Source of the DNA: Acidobacteriota bacterium
GTDB taxonomy: Bacteria > Acidobacteriota > Blastocatellia > Pyrinomonadales > Pyrinomonadaceae
DNA length: 10,427 bases
Assembly: GCA_024640445.1 (NCBI GenBank)
Contig: JAHEEZ010000115.1
Span: 1-10,427, forward strand
Reading direction: 5' to 3'
In this document: positions 1 to 7,769 of the stretch, in pieces
Layout: the number at the start of each line of letters is the position of its first letter
How positions within the stretch are numbered: the first letter of the stretch is position 1
The notes under the pieces: model-generated
The model's database searches: none
What the model was told of the DNA's origin: nothing
Seen by the model: only the letters and a program-made list of their open reading frames with translations
Translations under genes and position numbers: made by a program

Positions 1-2715
1 AAGTCCTTTATCGTACTCTTCCTCGCGACCGTTATTGTAGTTGTTTCGGTTCGCCCGGGACTTGCCTGCGGTCCGGCCGAATTGCTTCCCGTGTTCGACA
101 GCACACGGACGCCAGAGTACCCATACACCGATTTCGCAGCGGGAAACCTGGGAATTGTCAGTCCCAAATACCCGCGGATAGTACTTTTCGCGGCGTACCG
201 GTATCTCGGCGGCGGAACATTCTCCAGTTTTGAAAGAGAAAAACTCGTGGAAGCGTGGATGGAGTACTTCGATCGCCAGAGCGCAAGCGATGACAAGGTA
301 CTTCAGGCGGTGAAGGACTGGATTGCTGAACGCGCGAGCGTCGTAGGGGACGAGGAAACTCCGCCGGACATCTACCTTGAAAAGCCATACGAAGGATTTG
401 ACTTCTTCCCGAATTGCTCAAGGAACGCGTTCGAAGTAGCCAAGGAGACTCTTTCGGACCGCGCCTCACGATACGGTACGGATGACAAATGGGTCCGGGA
501 ATGGATTAATGGTCAGGATACCGTGTTCCGGAATTGCGCTGACAGCCGGCGACTGCCGAATCCCGCTAATTCGTCAATGCCGGAATGGCTGCAGAAGGAC
601 CGGGCTTACCAAACTGCGGCGGCTGAATTCTATTCGCTGAATTATGAGAAAGCGAAAGACGCTTTCTCGAAGATCGCCAACGATCCGGACTCGCCGTGGC
701 AGCAGGTATCGGAATATCTCGTACCGCGAACCCTCGTAAGGCAGGCAAGTCTCGGAAAATACAAATCAAAGAGTTCCATCATCTATTCAGAGGCTGAACA
801 GAGCCTCGAGAACATATACGCCGGAAGCGGAGATTACTCGGAAGACGCGAACCGGCTTCTGGGACTGATCAAATTCCGGGTCCACCCTGAACAGCGCGTT
901 CAGGAACTTGCGCAAAACCTCTCGTTCTATGGCGGCGACACATTGAAGCAGGACCTGATCGATTACACGTGGCTGCTGGACAAGTTCGAGTCAAGGGCAC
1001 TTGAAGCCGAAGAGAAAAAGAGAGAAAAAGAGCAAAACGAAAATCCTTCCTCTAATTCGAATGTAAACACCTTCGGATCGGAGGCAGCGGAGGCGGCAAA
1101 CCTGGCGATCCGCGAAGCTGTGGAGAGGGCAACGGAAGCGTCCGAAGCGGCCGCACAAAAACAGCAGGACGAGCAGGCGCTGAAAGATCAAGGATATCTG
1201 AAGATAGATTTCTACGATGAAACCTACACGTCATCCTGGACAATATGGCTGCGCCAGGACGCAAGCGATGAAGAAGCTTACGCTGAAGCTGAGAAGGTAG
1301 CCGGTCCGCTTACCGACGCTATGAAAGAGAGGGTACGCTACGGGCGGCAGTCCGCATACCAGAGCCTCTTCCTGGACCGAGGGGACGAATATGAAGGCGG
1401 CTATTGGGGCGACATTGAACGCTCCGTAGATCTGCTTCCGCCGTTCCTTGTTGCGAATGACCTCACCGACTGGCTATTCACGTTCCAGATCCAGGGAGAT
1501 GCCGCTTACCTGCATGCCTTGGACAAGTTCAGGCAAACCAACTCGGATATATGGCTTATCACGGCCCTCTCAAAGGCGGAATCGGGTTCGCGAGATATCG
1601 GCCAGCTTATGGAAAACGCCAAGGGCATTGGCCGTACGTCACCCGCGTTTCCCACTGCCGCGTTTCACAGGGCGAGAATACTTACTGAACTTGGCAAGAT
1701 TGGAGAGGCAAGAGCGCTTATAGATGAGGTGCTTGACGGCAGCCCGGAAATGCCGCTTTCTGCCCGGAACGAGCTTCAGGCGATGCGGATGAATCTATCC
1801 GCGACCCTTGATGAATTCCTGAAATACTCGCTCAGAAAACCATTCGCTTTCGAATGGGCGACAGATTTTCTTTCGGTCGACGACATGATCGCGAAGCAGA
1901 AGTCATATTACGATCCGGAATACTACACGGAGACCCGCGAGGAATATGAACAGTCGGTTGACGACGAATATGCATACGCGAAGCAGATCCAGTCGGAACT
2001 GATGTTCGATCAGGACTCGATCGAGATAATCAACAACTACTTTCCGCTATCCGTGATGGTCGAGGCACAAGCCTCGCCCGTCTTGCCCGAGTATTTGAGA
2101 GGGCGGTTCGCACTCGTTATATGGACCCGGGCGGCGCTGCTTGGAAATAGCGGAGTTGCCGACCGATTCGCCCCGGAAGTTTTGAAGTATCATCCTGAAA
2201 TGGAGTCGGAGGTCCGCGAATATATGAATGCCGCAACTGCGGCTCAGAAAGACCACGCCGCCCTATTCGCGATCCTCAAACACGGAAGAACCACCCCATA
2301 CATCGCAAGCGGGTTCGGAATGCCCTCTGAAGGCATAACTTACAGCTCAAACTGGTGGTGCGAAACATCGGAAGAGGTCTGGGACGAGGACAAGCAGGAA
2401 ATGGTGCCGCTCGACCTCACAAAACGCCCCGTGTTTCTTTCAGCCGCACAGACGGCGACAGCGAAGGACGAAATGGCAGCGTTGAGAAAACTCGGCGACG
2501 CACCGGGCTATCTGGCAAGGAAAGCGCTTGACTGGGCAGCCAAGAACCCAAGGGACCCGCGAGTCCCGGAAGCGCTGTATCTTGCTTTCAAGGCAAACGA
2601 CTGGGACAAGTATGGCTGCGGAGGCGACAACGACATGCGGATCAAGATCCAGCAAACTCTTGAAAGGATGTACCCCTCGTCAACATGGGCTCAGCAAACC
2701 AGGGAGGAGCAGTAA
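1..2715 (+). CDS. Large secreted helical-repeat protein, 5'-truncated by the window edge
   Basis: The frame is open from base 1, so the true start lies upstream. The TTG at 82 is not a credible start because it would remove the export signal. The first ~24 visible residues are a hydrophobic core (FIVLFLATVIVVVSV) followed by RPGLA-CGP, which reads as a signal peptide. Cleavage before Cys24 by signal peptidase I is plausible; GLAC is a poor lipobox, so lipidation is uncertain. About 904 residues are visible. Helical, TPR-like stretches occur near residues 200-255 (AAAEFYSLNYEKAKDAFSKI) and 555-600 (AAFHRARILTELGKIGEAR). A charged, Ala/Glu-rich and Asn/Ser-rich linker sits near residues 331-395. 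Cysteines at residues 139 and 179, and others near the C-terminus, could form disulfides in the periplasm. I do not recognise a named family or catalytic motif; a scaffold or TPR-type envelope protein is only an inference. It converges on sucC, and no clear plus-strand terminator follows it. Confidence 0.8.
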   Translation, partial: KSFIVLFLATVIVVVSVRPGLACGPAELLPVFDSTRTPEYPYTDFAAGNLGIVSPKYPRIVLFAAYRYLGGGTFSSFEREKLVEAWMEYFDRQSASDDKVLQAVKDWIAERASVVGDEETPPDIYLEKPYEGFDFFPNCSRNAFEVAKETLSDRASRYGTDDKWVREWINGQDTVFRNCADSRRLPNPANSSMPEWLQKDRAYQTAAAEFYSLNYEKAKDAFSKIANDPDSPWQQVSEYLVPRTLVRQASLGKYKSKSSIIYSEAEQSLENIYAGSGDYSEDANRLLGLIKFRVHPEQRVQELAQNLSFYGGDTLKQDLIDYTWLLDKFESRALEAEEKKREKEQNENPSSNSNVNTFGSEAAEAANLAIREAVERATEASEAAAQKQQDEQALKDQGYLKIDFYDETYTSSWTIWLRQDASDEEAYAEAEKVAGPLTDAMKERVRYGRQSAYQSLFLDRGDEYEGGYWGDIERSVDLLPPFLVANDLTDWLFTFQIQGDAAYLHALDKFRQTNSDIWLITALSKAESGSRDIGQLMENAKGIGRTSPAFPTAAFHRARILTELGKIGEARALIDEVLDGSPEMPLSARNELQAMRMNLSATLDEFLKYSLRKPFAFEWATDFLSVDDMIAKQKSYYDPEYYTETREEYEQSVDDEYAYAKQIQSELMFDQDSIEIINNYFPLSVMVEAQASPVLPEYLRGRFALVIWTRAALLGNSGVADRFAPEVLKYHPEMESEVREYMNAATAAQKDHAALFAILKHGRTTPYIASGFGMPSEGITYSSNWWCETSEEVWDEDKQEMVPLDLTKRPVFLSAAQTATAKDEMAALRKLGDAPGYLARKALDWAAKNPRDPRVPEALYLAFKANDWDKYGCGGDNDMRIKIQQTLERMYPSSTWAQQTREEQ

Positions 2716-2730
2716 CGTGTGTCAAGGTTC

Positions 2731-2758
2731 ATTGAGCAGTGACCATTGACCAATGAAA
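2731..2758 (+). repeat. Heptamer tandem cluster 1 (ATTGACC-type)
   Basis: Four consecutive 7-base units: ATTGAGC, AGTGACC, ATTGACC, AATGAAA. The ends TTCATTG (2728-2734) and CAATGAA (2751-2757) are complementary, so the cluster can fold into a 7-bp hairpin. The 14 bases 2729-2742 recur exactly in inverted orientation at 3189-3202. The units resemble the short tandemly repeated heptanucleotides (STRR) known from filamentous cyanobacteria; that family link is an inference. Confidence 0.65.
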
Positions 2759-2760
2759 TC

Positions 2761-2780
2761 AGTATCCGGAGCGGTAGCGA
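2761..2780 (-). repeat. Inverted diverged copy of the 26-bp repeat
   Basis: The reverse complement begins TCGCTACCGCTC and ends TACT. It matches the first 20 bases of the tandem unit at 2985 with three mismatches in the middle. It lies between heptamer clusters 1 and 2, in opposite orientation to the tandem array about 200 bases downstream, so the two could pair in a transcript. Confidence 0.6.
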
Positions 2781-2790
2781 CGGGCACCTC

Positions 2791-2825
2791 ATTGACCAGT
2801 GTTCATTGACCATTGACCAATGAAG
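2791..2825 (+). repeat. Heptamer tandem cluster 2 (ATTGACC-type)
   Basis: Five consecutive 7-base units: ATTGACC, AGTGTTC, ATTGACC, ATTGACC, AATGAAG. TTCATTG (2802-2808) can pair with CAATGAA (2818-2824) around a 9-base loop, as in cluster 1. The unit order and closing AATGAA match cluster 1, so the two look like copies of one element. Confidence 0.65.
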
Positions 2826-2871
2826 AGTCGCGCAGCGAAGGCATATTGCCATTAACCGGGGCAGACGTAGA

Positions 2872-2926
2872 GTTTTTTAGAAAAACGAATGCGTTCAGAG
2901 TTGAATTTCAAACGCTGAGCGCATTC
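2872..2926 (-). terminator. Second minus-strand terminator facing sucC read-through
   Basis: GAATGCGTTCAG (2887-2898) pairs with CTGAGCGCATTC (2915-2926) over 12 bp with one G-U type pair and a 16-base loop. On the minus strand the stem is followed directly by G and five T (2886-2881). The neighbouring bases GTTTTT-TAG-AAAAAC (2872-2886) form a second small AT hairpin. Transcription coming from sucC would meet this after the terminator at 3144-3167, so it looks like a back-up that protects the convergent gene from antisense transcription. No T-tract follows the stem on the plus strand. Confidence 0.55.
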
Positions 2927-2940
2927 TACCGTGCTGAAAT

Positions 2941-2964
2941 CCTCTGCGCCTTTGCGACTCTGCG
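2941..2964 (-). repeat. Octamer tandem repeat (CGCAGAGG-type)
   Basis: Read on the minus strand, three consecutive 8-base units are CGCAGAGT, CGCAAAGG and CGCAGAGG. It is a different unit length and sequence from the flanking heptamers. Similar CGCAGAGG/CGCAAAGG strings are familiar to me as dispersed intergenic repeats in several phyla; that is recollection, not a search. Confidence 0.55.
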
Positions 2965-2984
2965 GTTAGTCGTTCTTATGCCCC

Positions 2985-3084
2985 TCGCTACCGCTCGGAG
3001 TACTGATTGCTCGCTACCGCTCGGAGTACTGATTGTTCGCTACCGCTCAGAGTACTGATCGTTCGCTACCTCTCGGGGCACTTA
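2985..3084 (+). repeat. 26-bp tandem repeat, about 3.8 copies
   Basis: Units start at 2985, 3011, 3037 and 3063, each opening TCGCTACC and continuing GCTCGGAGTACTGAT in the first two. Units 1 and 2 differ only at the last base. Unit 3 has a few substitutions. Unit 4 is partial and clearly degenerate (TCGCTACCTCTCGGGGCACT). The step is exactly 26 bases. The array has no CRISPR-like spacers. Small ORFs in this stretch are by-products of the repeat. Confidence 0.85.
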
Positions 3085-3143
3085 CCACCTTCACGGCAGC
3101 CCTCCCTCACGGTCGGGCCTCCGCCACGGCCATCAGGCATGAG

Positions 3144-3167
3144 AAAGGCGGGGACACAAGCCCCGCC
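3144..3167 (-). terminator. sucC rho-independent terminator
   Basis: GGCGGGG (3147-3153) pairs perfectly with CCCCGCC (3161-3167) around a 7-base loop. On the minus strand the stem is followed by TTTCT. It lies about 36 bases beyond the sucC stop codon. The T-tract is short, so termination may be incomplete, which would explain the second terminator at 2872-2926. Confidence 0.65.
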
Positions 3168-3172
3168 AATTC

Positions 3173-3202
3173 TGCAACTGCTAACTGCTCACTGCTCAAT
3201 GA

Positions 3203-3210
<8 letters not shown>
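3173..3210 (-). repeat. Heptamer cluster 3 with a 16-bp palindrome over the sucC stop
   Basis: On the minus strand, consecutive units are ATTGAGC (3200-3194), AGTGAGC, AGTTAGC and AGTTGCA. They adjoin the perfect palindrome CTCAATGATCATTGAG at 3195-3210. The sucC stop codon (3203-3205) sits inside this palindrome, so the repeat contributes the last codons of sucC. The cluster is an inverted relative of cluster 1, with 14 identical bases. Confidence 0.6.
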
Positions 3211-4366
<1,156 letters not shown>

Positions 4367-4386
4367 ATGAATACGTGAGATTCCTG

Positions 4387-4415
4387 TATCTAAGTGATTT
4401 GGATGAGTTTATCCA
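4387..4415 (-). promoter_or_regulatory. Candidate sucC promoter
   Basis: TGGATA (4415-4410), 17-base spacer, TAGATA (4392-4387) on the minus strand. Each hexamer matches the sigma-70 consensus at 4 of 6 bases. It lies between the upstream terminator (4426-4459) and the sucC ATG, so a promoter is needed here, but the match is weak. Confidence 0.3.
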
Positions 4416-4425
4416 TCGTCCGCGC

Positions 4426-4459
4426 AAAAATCAAAGGCAGCCCGGGTGGGCTGCCTTTG
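4426..4459 (-). terminator. Terminator of the lipoprotein operon
   Basis: CAAAGGCAGCCC (4432-4443) and GGGCTGCCTTTG (4448-4459) form a perfect 12-bp stem with a 4-base loop. On the minus strand it is followed by A and five T (4430-4426). It begins 25 bases after the stop codon of the 4484-5095 gene and separates that operon from sucC. This is the best-formed terminator in the window. Confidence 0.85.
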
Positions 4460-4483
4460 TATGAACCTACGGCTCTGTTCACG

Positions 4484-5095
4484 CTATTTCGAGTTGTAAA
4501 GCGTCGTACGGACGAAAATGCCGCCCAGCTTCCACTCCGTACCTTCAGCAATGTACTTGAGCTCGAAAGAAGTGTCATTCGGTGTAGTCGGGAATTTACC
4601 GTCCACCTCAAGCATTTCGAGTCCAGAAGATTCGCGAATCGCGGGGGTCTTAGAATACTCGGGTTTCAGGTCCTCTACTCCGCTGACGTCCGCTTTTCCG
4701 TCGATAAAAGACTCAAAAAGTTTCTTAAGCTGCCTTGGCGAGGTCTGCTTTTGCCAGGTCTCGGAAATGCCGTCGTAAAAATCCGAGAAATCTTCGGTCT
4801 TGAGCGCTTTGTTAAAATCGAGAAGGGTCGCCTTCACCATCGCTTCAAGCTCTTCGTCTTCCGGGATCTCGCCTTTTGACGCATCGGATTTCTTGACCGC
4901 CTTTTCAGTATCCGCTTTATCGCCGTCATCGGTTCCCTGGTCAGAATTGGAACTGGTGTCCGAGTTCTTCCATGTGAAACCGTCCTTTTGGTTGCAGTTA
5001 CAACCCAGGACGATCGAACCGATAACCGCCAGCGCGATCAAAGCGCTCAAAAGGGGGCTTGTACCAAAAAATAATCTCTTAATTGTTTTTTTCAT
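4484..5095 (-). CDS. Putative lipoprotein, NTF2-like-looking C-terminal domain
   Basis: A predicted 203-residue lipoprotein. The ATG at 5095 is chosen because GGGAG lies 6-7 bases upstream and a signal peptide follows at once; the longer reading from 5155 would overlap the upstream gene. Residues 1-31 are MKKTIKR plus a hydrophobic core ending VLG-Cys32, a usable lipobox. Residues ~40-82 form a Ser/Asp/Glu/Lys-rich flexible linker. The domain at ~83-203 begins with a helix (LEAMVKATLLDFNKALKTED), then ETWQKQTSPRQLKKLFESF, and ends in beta-like strands (FELKYIAEGTEWKLGGIFV). This pattern of helices, then strands closing with W-K-L-G-G-I, suggests a small NTF2/SnoaL-like cone fold, but no catalytic residues are recognisable. 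It starts 37 bases after the DUF4344 gene and is probably cotranscribed with it, ending at the terminator 4426-4459. Confidence 0.8.
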   Translation of the reverse strand: MKKTIKRLFFGTSPLLSALIALAVIGSIVLGCNCNQKDGFTWKNSDTSSNSDQGTDDGDKADTEKAVKKSDASKGEIPEDEELEAMVKATLLDFNKALKTEDFSDFYDGISETWQKQTSPRQLKKLFESFIDGKADVSGVEDLKPEYSKTPAIRESSGLEMLEVDGKFPTTPNDTSFELKYIAEGTEWKLGGIFVRTTLYNSK

Positions 5096-5132
5096 AAGCT
5101 GCTCCCGTACGGCGGCACCCGGCGCCGGAAAT

Positions 5133-6032
5133 TTAGTCCTTTCTCCAGGGCTCAAGCAAAGTCTCCCACGCTTTCGCCGTTTTCGCGTACTCTGCAGGGC
5201 ATTTTACCGCGCGCTCCTTCGGCAGGAAGCCCTCTTCCACGAACCCTCCATATTTCGAAGGATTCGAACCATAGATCATGCAAAGTGAGTTGAAAAATCG
5301 CTGTTCTTCCAGGAGATGCTCGTCAGACAATGACCCCTTTCCTATCTGCCTGTTCTTTGACTGGATATAGAACGCCTCCGCGGCGGCGACGACCCATTCG
5401 ACCCCTTCGTCTCCCATCTCTTCGATACAGATGAACGATGAACAACGGTCCGCCGCGTCCTCTTCATTTGCTGTGATCGGAAGTCCGTAGCTATCGATTA
5501 GCGCGTGGCCAAGCTCGTGCAGGAAAATGAAGTTGATCGCCTTGTTCATCCGTTCGTTCGCCTCGGCATCGGAGTTTCCATCGCTCTTGTAAAGTTTGAA
5601 CAGATGGACCATCAACTCATAACAAAACGTGATTGAATTGTCCTTTGGATCATAGAAAGCGTTGACCGTCCCGCAATCCTTGGTCCTGAGGGCGATGTCG
5701 TGCGGAAGTATCAGCGTACGGTTAAGCTTGTCCGCCGCCTTTTCAAGGACTTTCGCTTCTTTTATCTCGCGGTCGAGATTCTCGAAATTCGGATTGTCGA
5801 CCGTGGTCCTTTCGACGATGAAATCGCCTTTGTCTTCGTTCCGTTTCTTGCCGTCAACCGCATCATTATCCGCATCTTCGACGTCAGCGGAGGAACTCTC
5901 CTTGTCGACACTCTCAGGCTCCGAACTGCCTGCGCCGTCATTCCGGTCAGTGGGACACATGCACGCGAGGACGAACATAAGCACGCCCAGAACCACGATC
6001 AGATTAAACTTGTTGCGACGGAAAGATGTCAT
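5133..6032 (-). CDS. DUF4344-family putative zinc metallopeptidase lipoprotein
   Basis: A 299-residue predicted lipoprotein. Residues 1-23 are a signal peptide with a lipobox ending VLA-Cys24. An acidic Ser/Asp/Glu linker covers ~27-70. The rest resembles the putative metallopeptidase family DUF4344: CGTVNAFYDP (from Cys120), ITFCYEL (Cys137), then the zincin motif HELGHALID (His172, Glu173, His176) and NEEDAADRCSSFI (189-201), whose Glu190 or Glu191 is the likely third zinc ligand. Both histidines and the catalytic glutamate are intact, so it is probably an active envelope protease; the substrate is unknown. The ATG at 6032 is preferred over the TTG at 6035 because GAGG lies seven bases upstream of it. 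It is the first gene of a likely two-gene operon with the lipoprotein at 4484-5095, which shares its signal-linker-domain layout. Confidence 0.88.
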   Translation of the reverse strand: MTSFRRNKFNLIVVLGVLMFVLACMCPTDRNDGAGSSEPESVDKESSSADVEDADNDAVDGKKRNEDKGDFIVERTTVDNPNFENLDREIKEAKVLEKAADKLNRTLILPHDIALRTKDCGTVNAFYDPKDNSITFCYELMVHLFKLYKSDGNSDAEANERMNKAINFIFLHELGHALIDSYGLPITANEEDAADRCSSFICIEEMGDEGVEWVVAAAEAFYIQSKNRQIGKGSLSDEHLLEEQRFFNSLCMIYGSNPSKYGGFVEEGFLPKERAVKCPAEYAKTAKAWETLLEPWRKD

Positions 6033-6047
6033 CAATTAGCCTCACAG

Positions 6048-6076
6048 AATATGGTTTTCAGGCCTTGGATTGTTAA
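6048..6076 (-). promoter_or_regulatory. Candidate promoter of the lipoprotein operon
   Basis: TTAACA (6076-6071, 5 of 6 to consensus), a 17-base spacer and CATATT (6053-6048, 4 of 6) on the minus strand. It lies between the pepA terminator and the DUF4344 start, where a promoter is needed. The predicted start of transcription near 6041 would leave only about 9 bases of leader, which would cut into the GAGG ribosome site, so the call is uncertain. Confidence 0.35.
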
Positions 6077-6115
6077 TTCCGAATTCGATCGCCGGCTGAG
6101 GTCCGACTGGCCAGG

Positions 6116-6155
6116 AAAAGAAAATTGGCCATCATCAATTCTGACGATGACCAAT
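6116..6155 (-). terminator. pepA terminator
   Basis: On the minus strand ATTGGTCATC (6155-6146) pairs with GATGGCCAAT (6133-6124) over 10 bp with one G-U pair and a 12-base loop. It is followed by TTTTCTTTTC-type sequence ending near 6116. It lies about 50 bases past the pepA stop codon and closes the smpB-pepA unit. Confidence 0.7.
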
Positions 6156-6203
6156 AGTAATACCATCCGGTCCAAAATCCAAAGCTTTTCGCAAACCGTT
6201 CAT

Positions 6204-7697
6204 TTATTGCGACTTTTCTACCAATTTCACCAAAGTTCTGATCGCTACGCCGGTAGGACCCTTTGACTGATGAGCCTTGGGACTGTCCGACCATGCGGTT
6301 CCTGCAATGTCGAGATGAGCCCATTTCGCCTTGTCGATGAACTCCTGTATGAAGAGCCCTCCGGCGATCGTCCCGGCCCTCCGCTTGGTTCCGATGTTCT
6401 TTACATCGGCGATGTCGGATTTGACCTCGCTCTCGTAGCCTTCCAGCGGAAGCTGCCAGAAACCCTCTCCGACTTCCTTACCGGTCGAGATGATGCTATC
6501 GACCAGGCTTTGGTCGTTACCCATTATCCCTGTATTCCGGTTTCCAAGCGCTATGATCACGGCACCCGTCAAAGTCGCAAGATCGATGATCTTCGACGCG
6601 CCTCTTTTCTCGGCGTATGCGACCGCGTCGGCAAGCACCAGTCGACCTTCCGCATCCGTGTTAAGGATCTCGACGGTCTTTCCGTTCATGGCCGTAACCA
6701 CATCGCTGGGACGCGAGGCCTTTCCATCAGGCATGTTCTCTACGCAACCGACGACGCCGATCACGGGAACCGAAGGCTTTAGCATTGCTATCGCGCGCAT
6801 CGCCCCCACAACGGTCGCTCCACCGGACATGTCGTACTTCATCGCGTCCATGCCCTCCCCGGGTTTGAGCGAGATACCGCCGGTATCGAACATTACGCCC
6901 TTTCCGACCAACGCCAGCAGATCGCCTTTCTTAGCAGTGCTCTTTTTCGGCGTGTATTTCAGAAAGATGAGCTGTGCGGGCTGTTCCGATCCCAGAGAGA
7001 CGCTCAGGAGCGAATTCATTCCGAGCTTCTTCATCTGCGCTTCGCTGAGGATCTCGCACGTAAGTCCGGCCTCGCGCGCCATCTTCTTCGTCCTATTGGC
7101 CATTTCTGTCGGCGTCAGTATGTTCGGCGGTTCGTTTGCAAGGTCGCGCGTGAAGTTCATCGAATCGCCAAGTATCTGACCCTTCTCGAGCCCGTTCTTG
7201 AGTTCGGCCGGCTTGGCGCCGTCAATGAAGATCGTGAATCCCGAAATGGATTTGTCGATCTTGTCTTTGGTCTTGTACTTGTCTAGTTCGAACTGGCTCG
7301 TCACGACGCCAAGCATCGCGGCCGAGGCCGTTTCGACGACGTCGCCTTTCGACCGAGGATCAAGCGCCAATGTCTTGAGATTAAGATCGCGAACCTTTCT
7401 CGCAGCCGCACCGGCGACCGCGGACACGTCCGAGGTCTTGTACTTCGAAGCTTCACCCGCTCCCACAAGAAGTACCCTGCCGGCCTTTCCCTTGTCAGCC
7501 TTGAACCTGAGAAGCAGGCTTTCGCCGCTCTCGCCTTTGAACTCACCCGACCCCAGCACGGACGAGACCTGCCCGTCGGTCAGGGTATCCAATGCCTTTA
7601 ACGCGCCTTTCTTTGCGTCGTCATTTTTGAACACCGCTACGGCCAGTGCATCCACACGGGCACCCGTGAAATCCTTGCTTATACCTCTTGAATTCAT
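6204..7697 (-). CDS. pepA: M17 leucyl aminopeptidase (cytosol aminopeptidase)
   Basis: A 497-residue two-metal aminopeptidase that removes N-terminal residues, typically leucine, from peptides in the cytoplasm; the family usually forms hexamers. The N-terminal M17 domain (~1-160) includes RVLLVGAGE. The catalytic domain has LVGKGVMFDTGGISLKP, MKYDMSGGA and the signature NTDAEGRLVLADA. Counted from the chosen start, the metal and active-site residues are Lys266, Asp271, Lys278, Asp289, Asp348, Glu350 and Arg352; all expected positions are present. The ATG at 7697 is preferred over the TTG at 7709 because GAGG lies six bases upstream of the ATG and would fall inside the longer reading. It follows smpB by 51 bases with no terminator between, so the two are probably cotranscribed; an internal promoter is possible. 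Some M17 enzymes also bind DNA, but nothing here shows that. Confidence 0.96.
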   Translation of the reverse strand: MNSRGISKDFTGARVDALAVAVFKNDDAKKGALKALDTLTDGQVSSVLGSGEFKGESGESLLLRFKADKGKAGRVLLVGAGEASKYKTSDVSAVAGAAARKVRDLNLKTLALDPRSKGDVVETASAAMLGVVTSQFELDKYKTKDKIDKSISGFTIFIDGAKPAELKNGLEKGQILGDSMNFTRDLANEPPNILTPTEMANRTKKMAREAGLTCEILSEAQMKKLGMNSLLSVSLGSEQPAQLIFLKYTPKKSTAKKGDLLALVGKGVMFDTGGISLKPGEGMDAMKYDMSGGATVVGAMRAIAMLKPSVPVIGVVGCVENMPDGKASRPSDVVTAMNGKTVEILNTDAEGRLVLADAVAYAEKRGASKIIDLATLTGAVIIALGNRNTGIMGNDQSLVDSIISTGKEVGEGFWQLPLEGYESEVKSDIADVKNIGTKRRAGTIAGGLFIQEFIDKAKWAHLDIAGTAWSDSPKAHQSKGPTGVAIRTLVKLVEKSQ

Positions 7698-7740
7698 CGC
7701 CTTCCTCAAATTGTTGTGATTTCGTGAAAATTCCGTATTA

Positions 7741-7769
7741 TCTATAACTTATCTAAGGTGATCTTTCAA
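7741..7769 (-). promoter_or_regulatory. Possible internal pepA promoter
   Basis: TTGAAA (7769-7764, 5 of 6 to the consensus), 17-base spacer, TATAGA (7746-7741, 4 of 6) on the minus strand. The -35 box lies inside the end of smpB. It would give pepA its own transcript with a leader of about 37 bases containing the GAGG ribosome site. Confidence 0.35.

Larger units (their letters stand above)
2716..3202. other. Repeat-rich intergenic spacer between convergent genes
   Basis: These 487 bases hold no believable gene; the small ORFs here run through tandem repeats and lack credible start signals. In order the spacer contains a heptamer cluster, an inverted 20-bp copy of a downstream repeat, a second heptamer cluster, an AT hairpin with a minus-strand terminator, an octamer cluster, and a 26-bp tandem repeat. 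After these come a GC-rich block at about 3083-3143 with no structure I can name, the sucC terminator, and a third heptamer cluster running into the sucC stop codon. Each element is listed separately. Confidence 0.8.

Noticed and set aside
2985..3084. Regular 26-bp repeats considered as a CRISPR array
   Set aside because: Units abut directly with no variable spacers, decay along the array, and no cas genes are near.
5096..5155. A 20-residue longer N-terminus for the 203-residue lipoprotein
   Set aside because: It would bury the signal peptide, overlap the upstream gene's 3' end, and ignore the well-placed GGGAG before the ATG at 5095.
6073..6324. An 83-codon minus-strand ORF across the end of pepA
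   Set aside because: It is in another frame over pepA codons and the pepA terminator, with no ribosome site or recognisable sequence.
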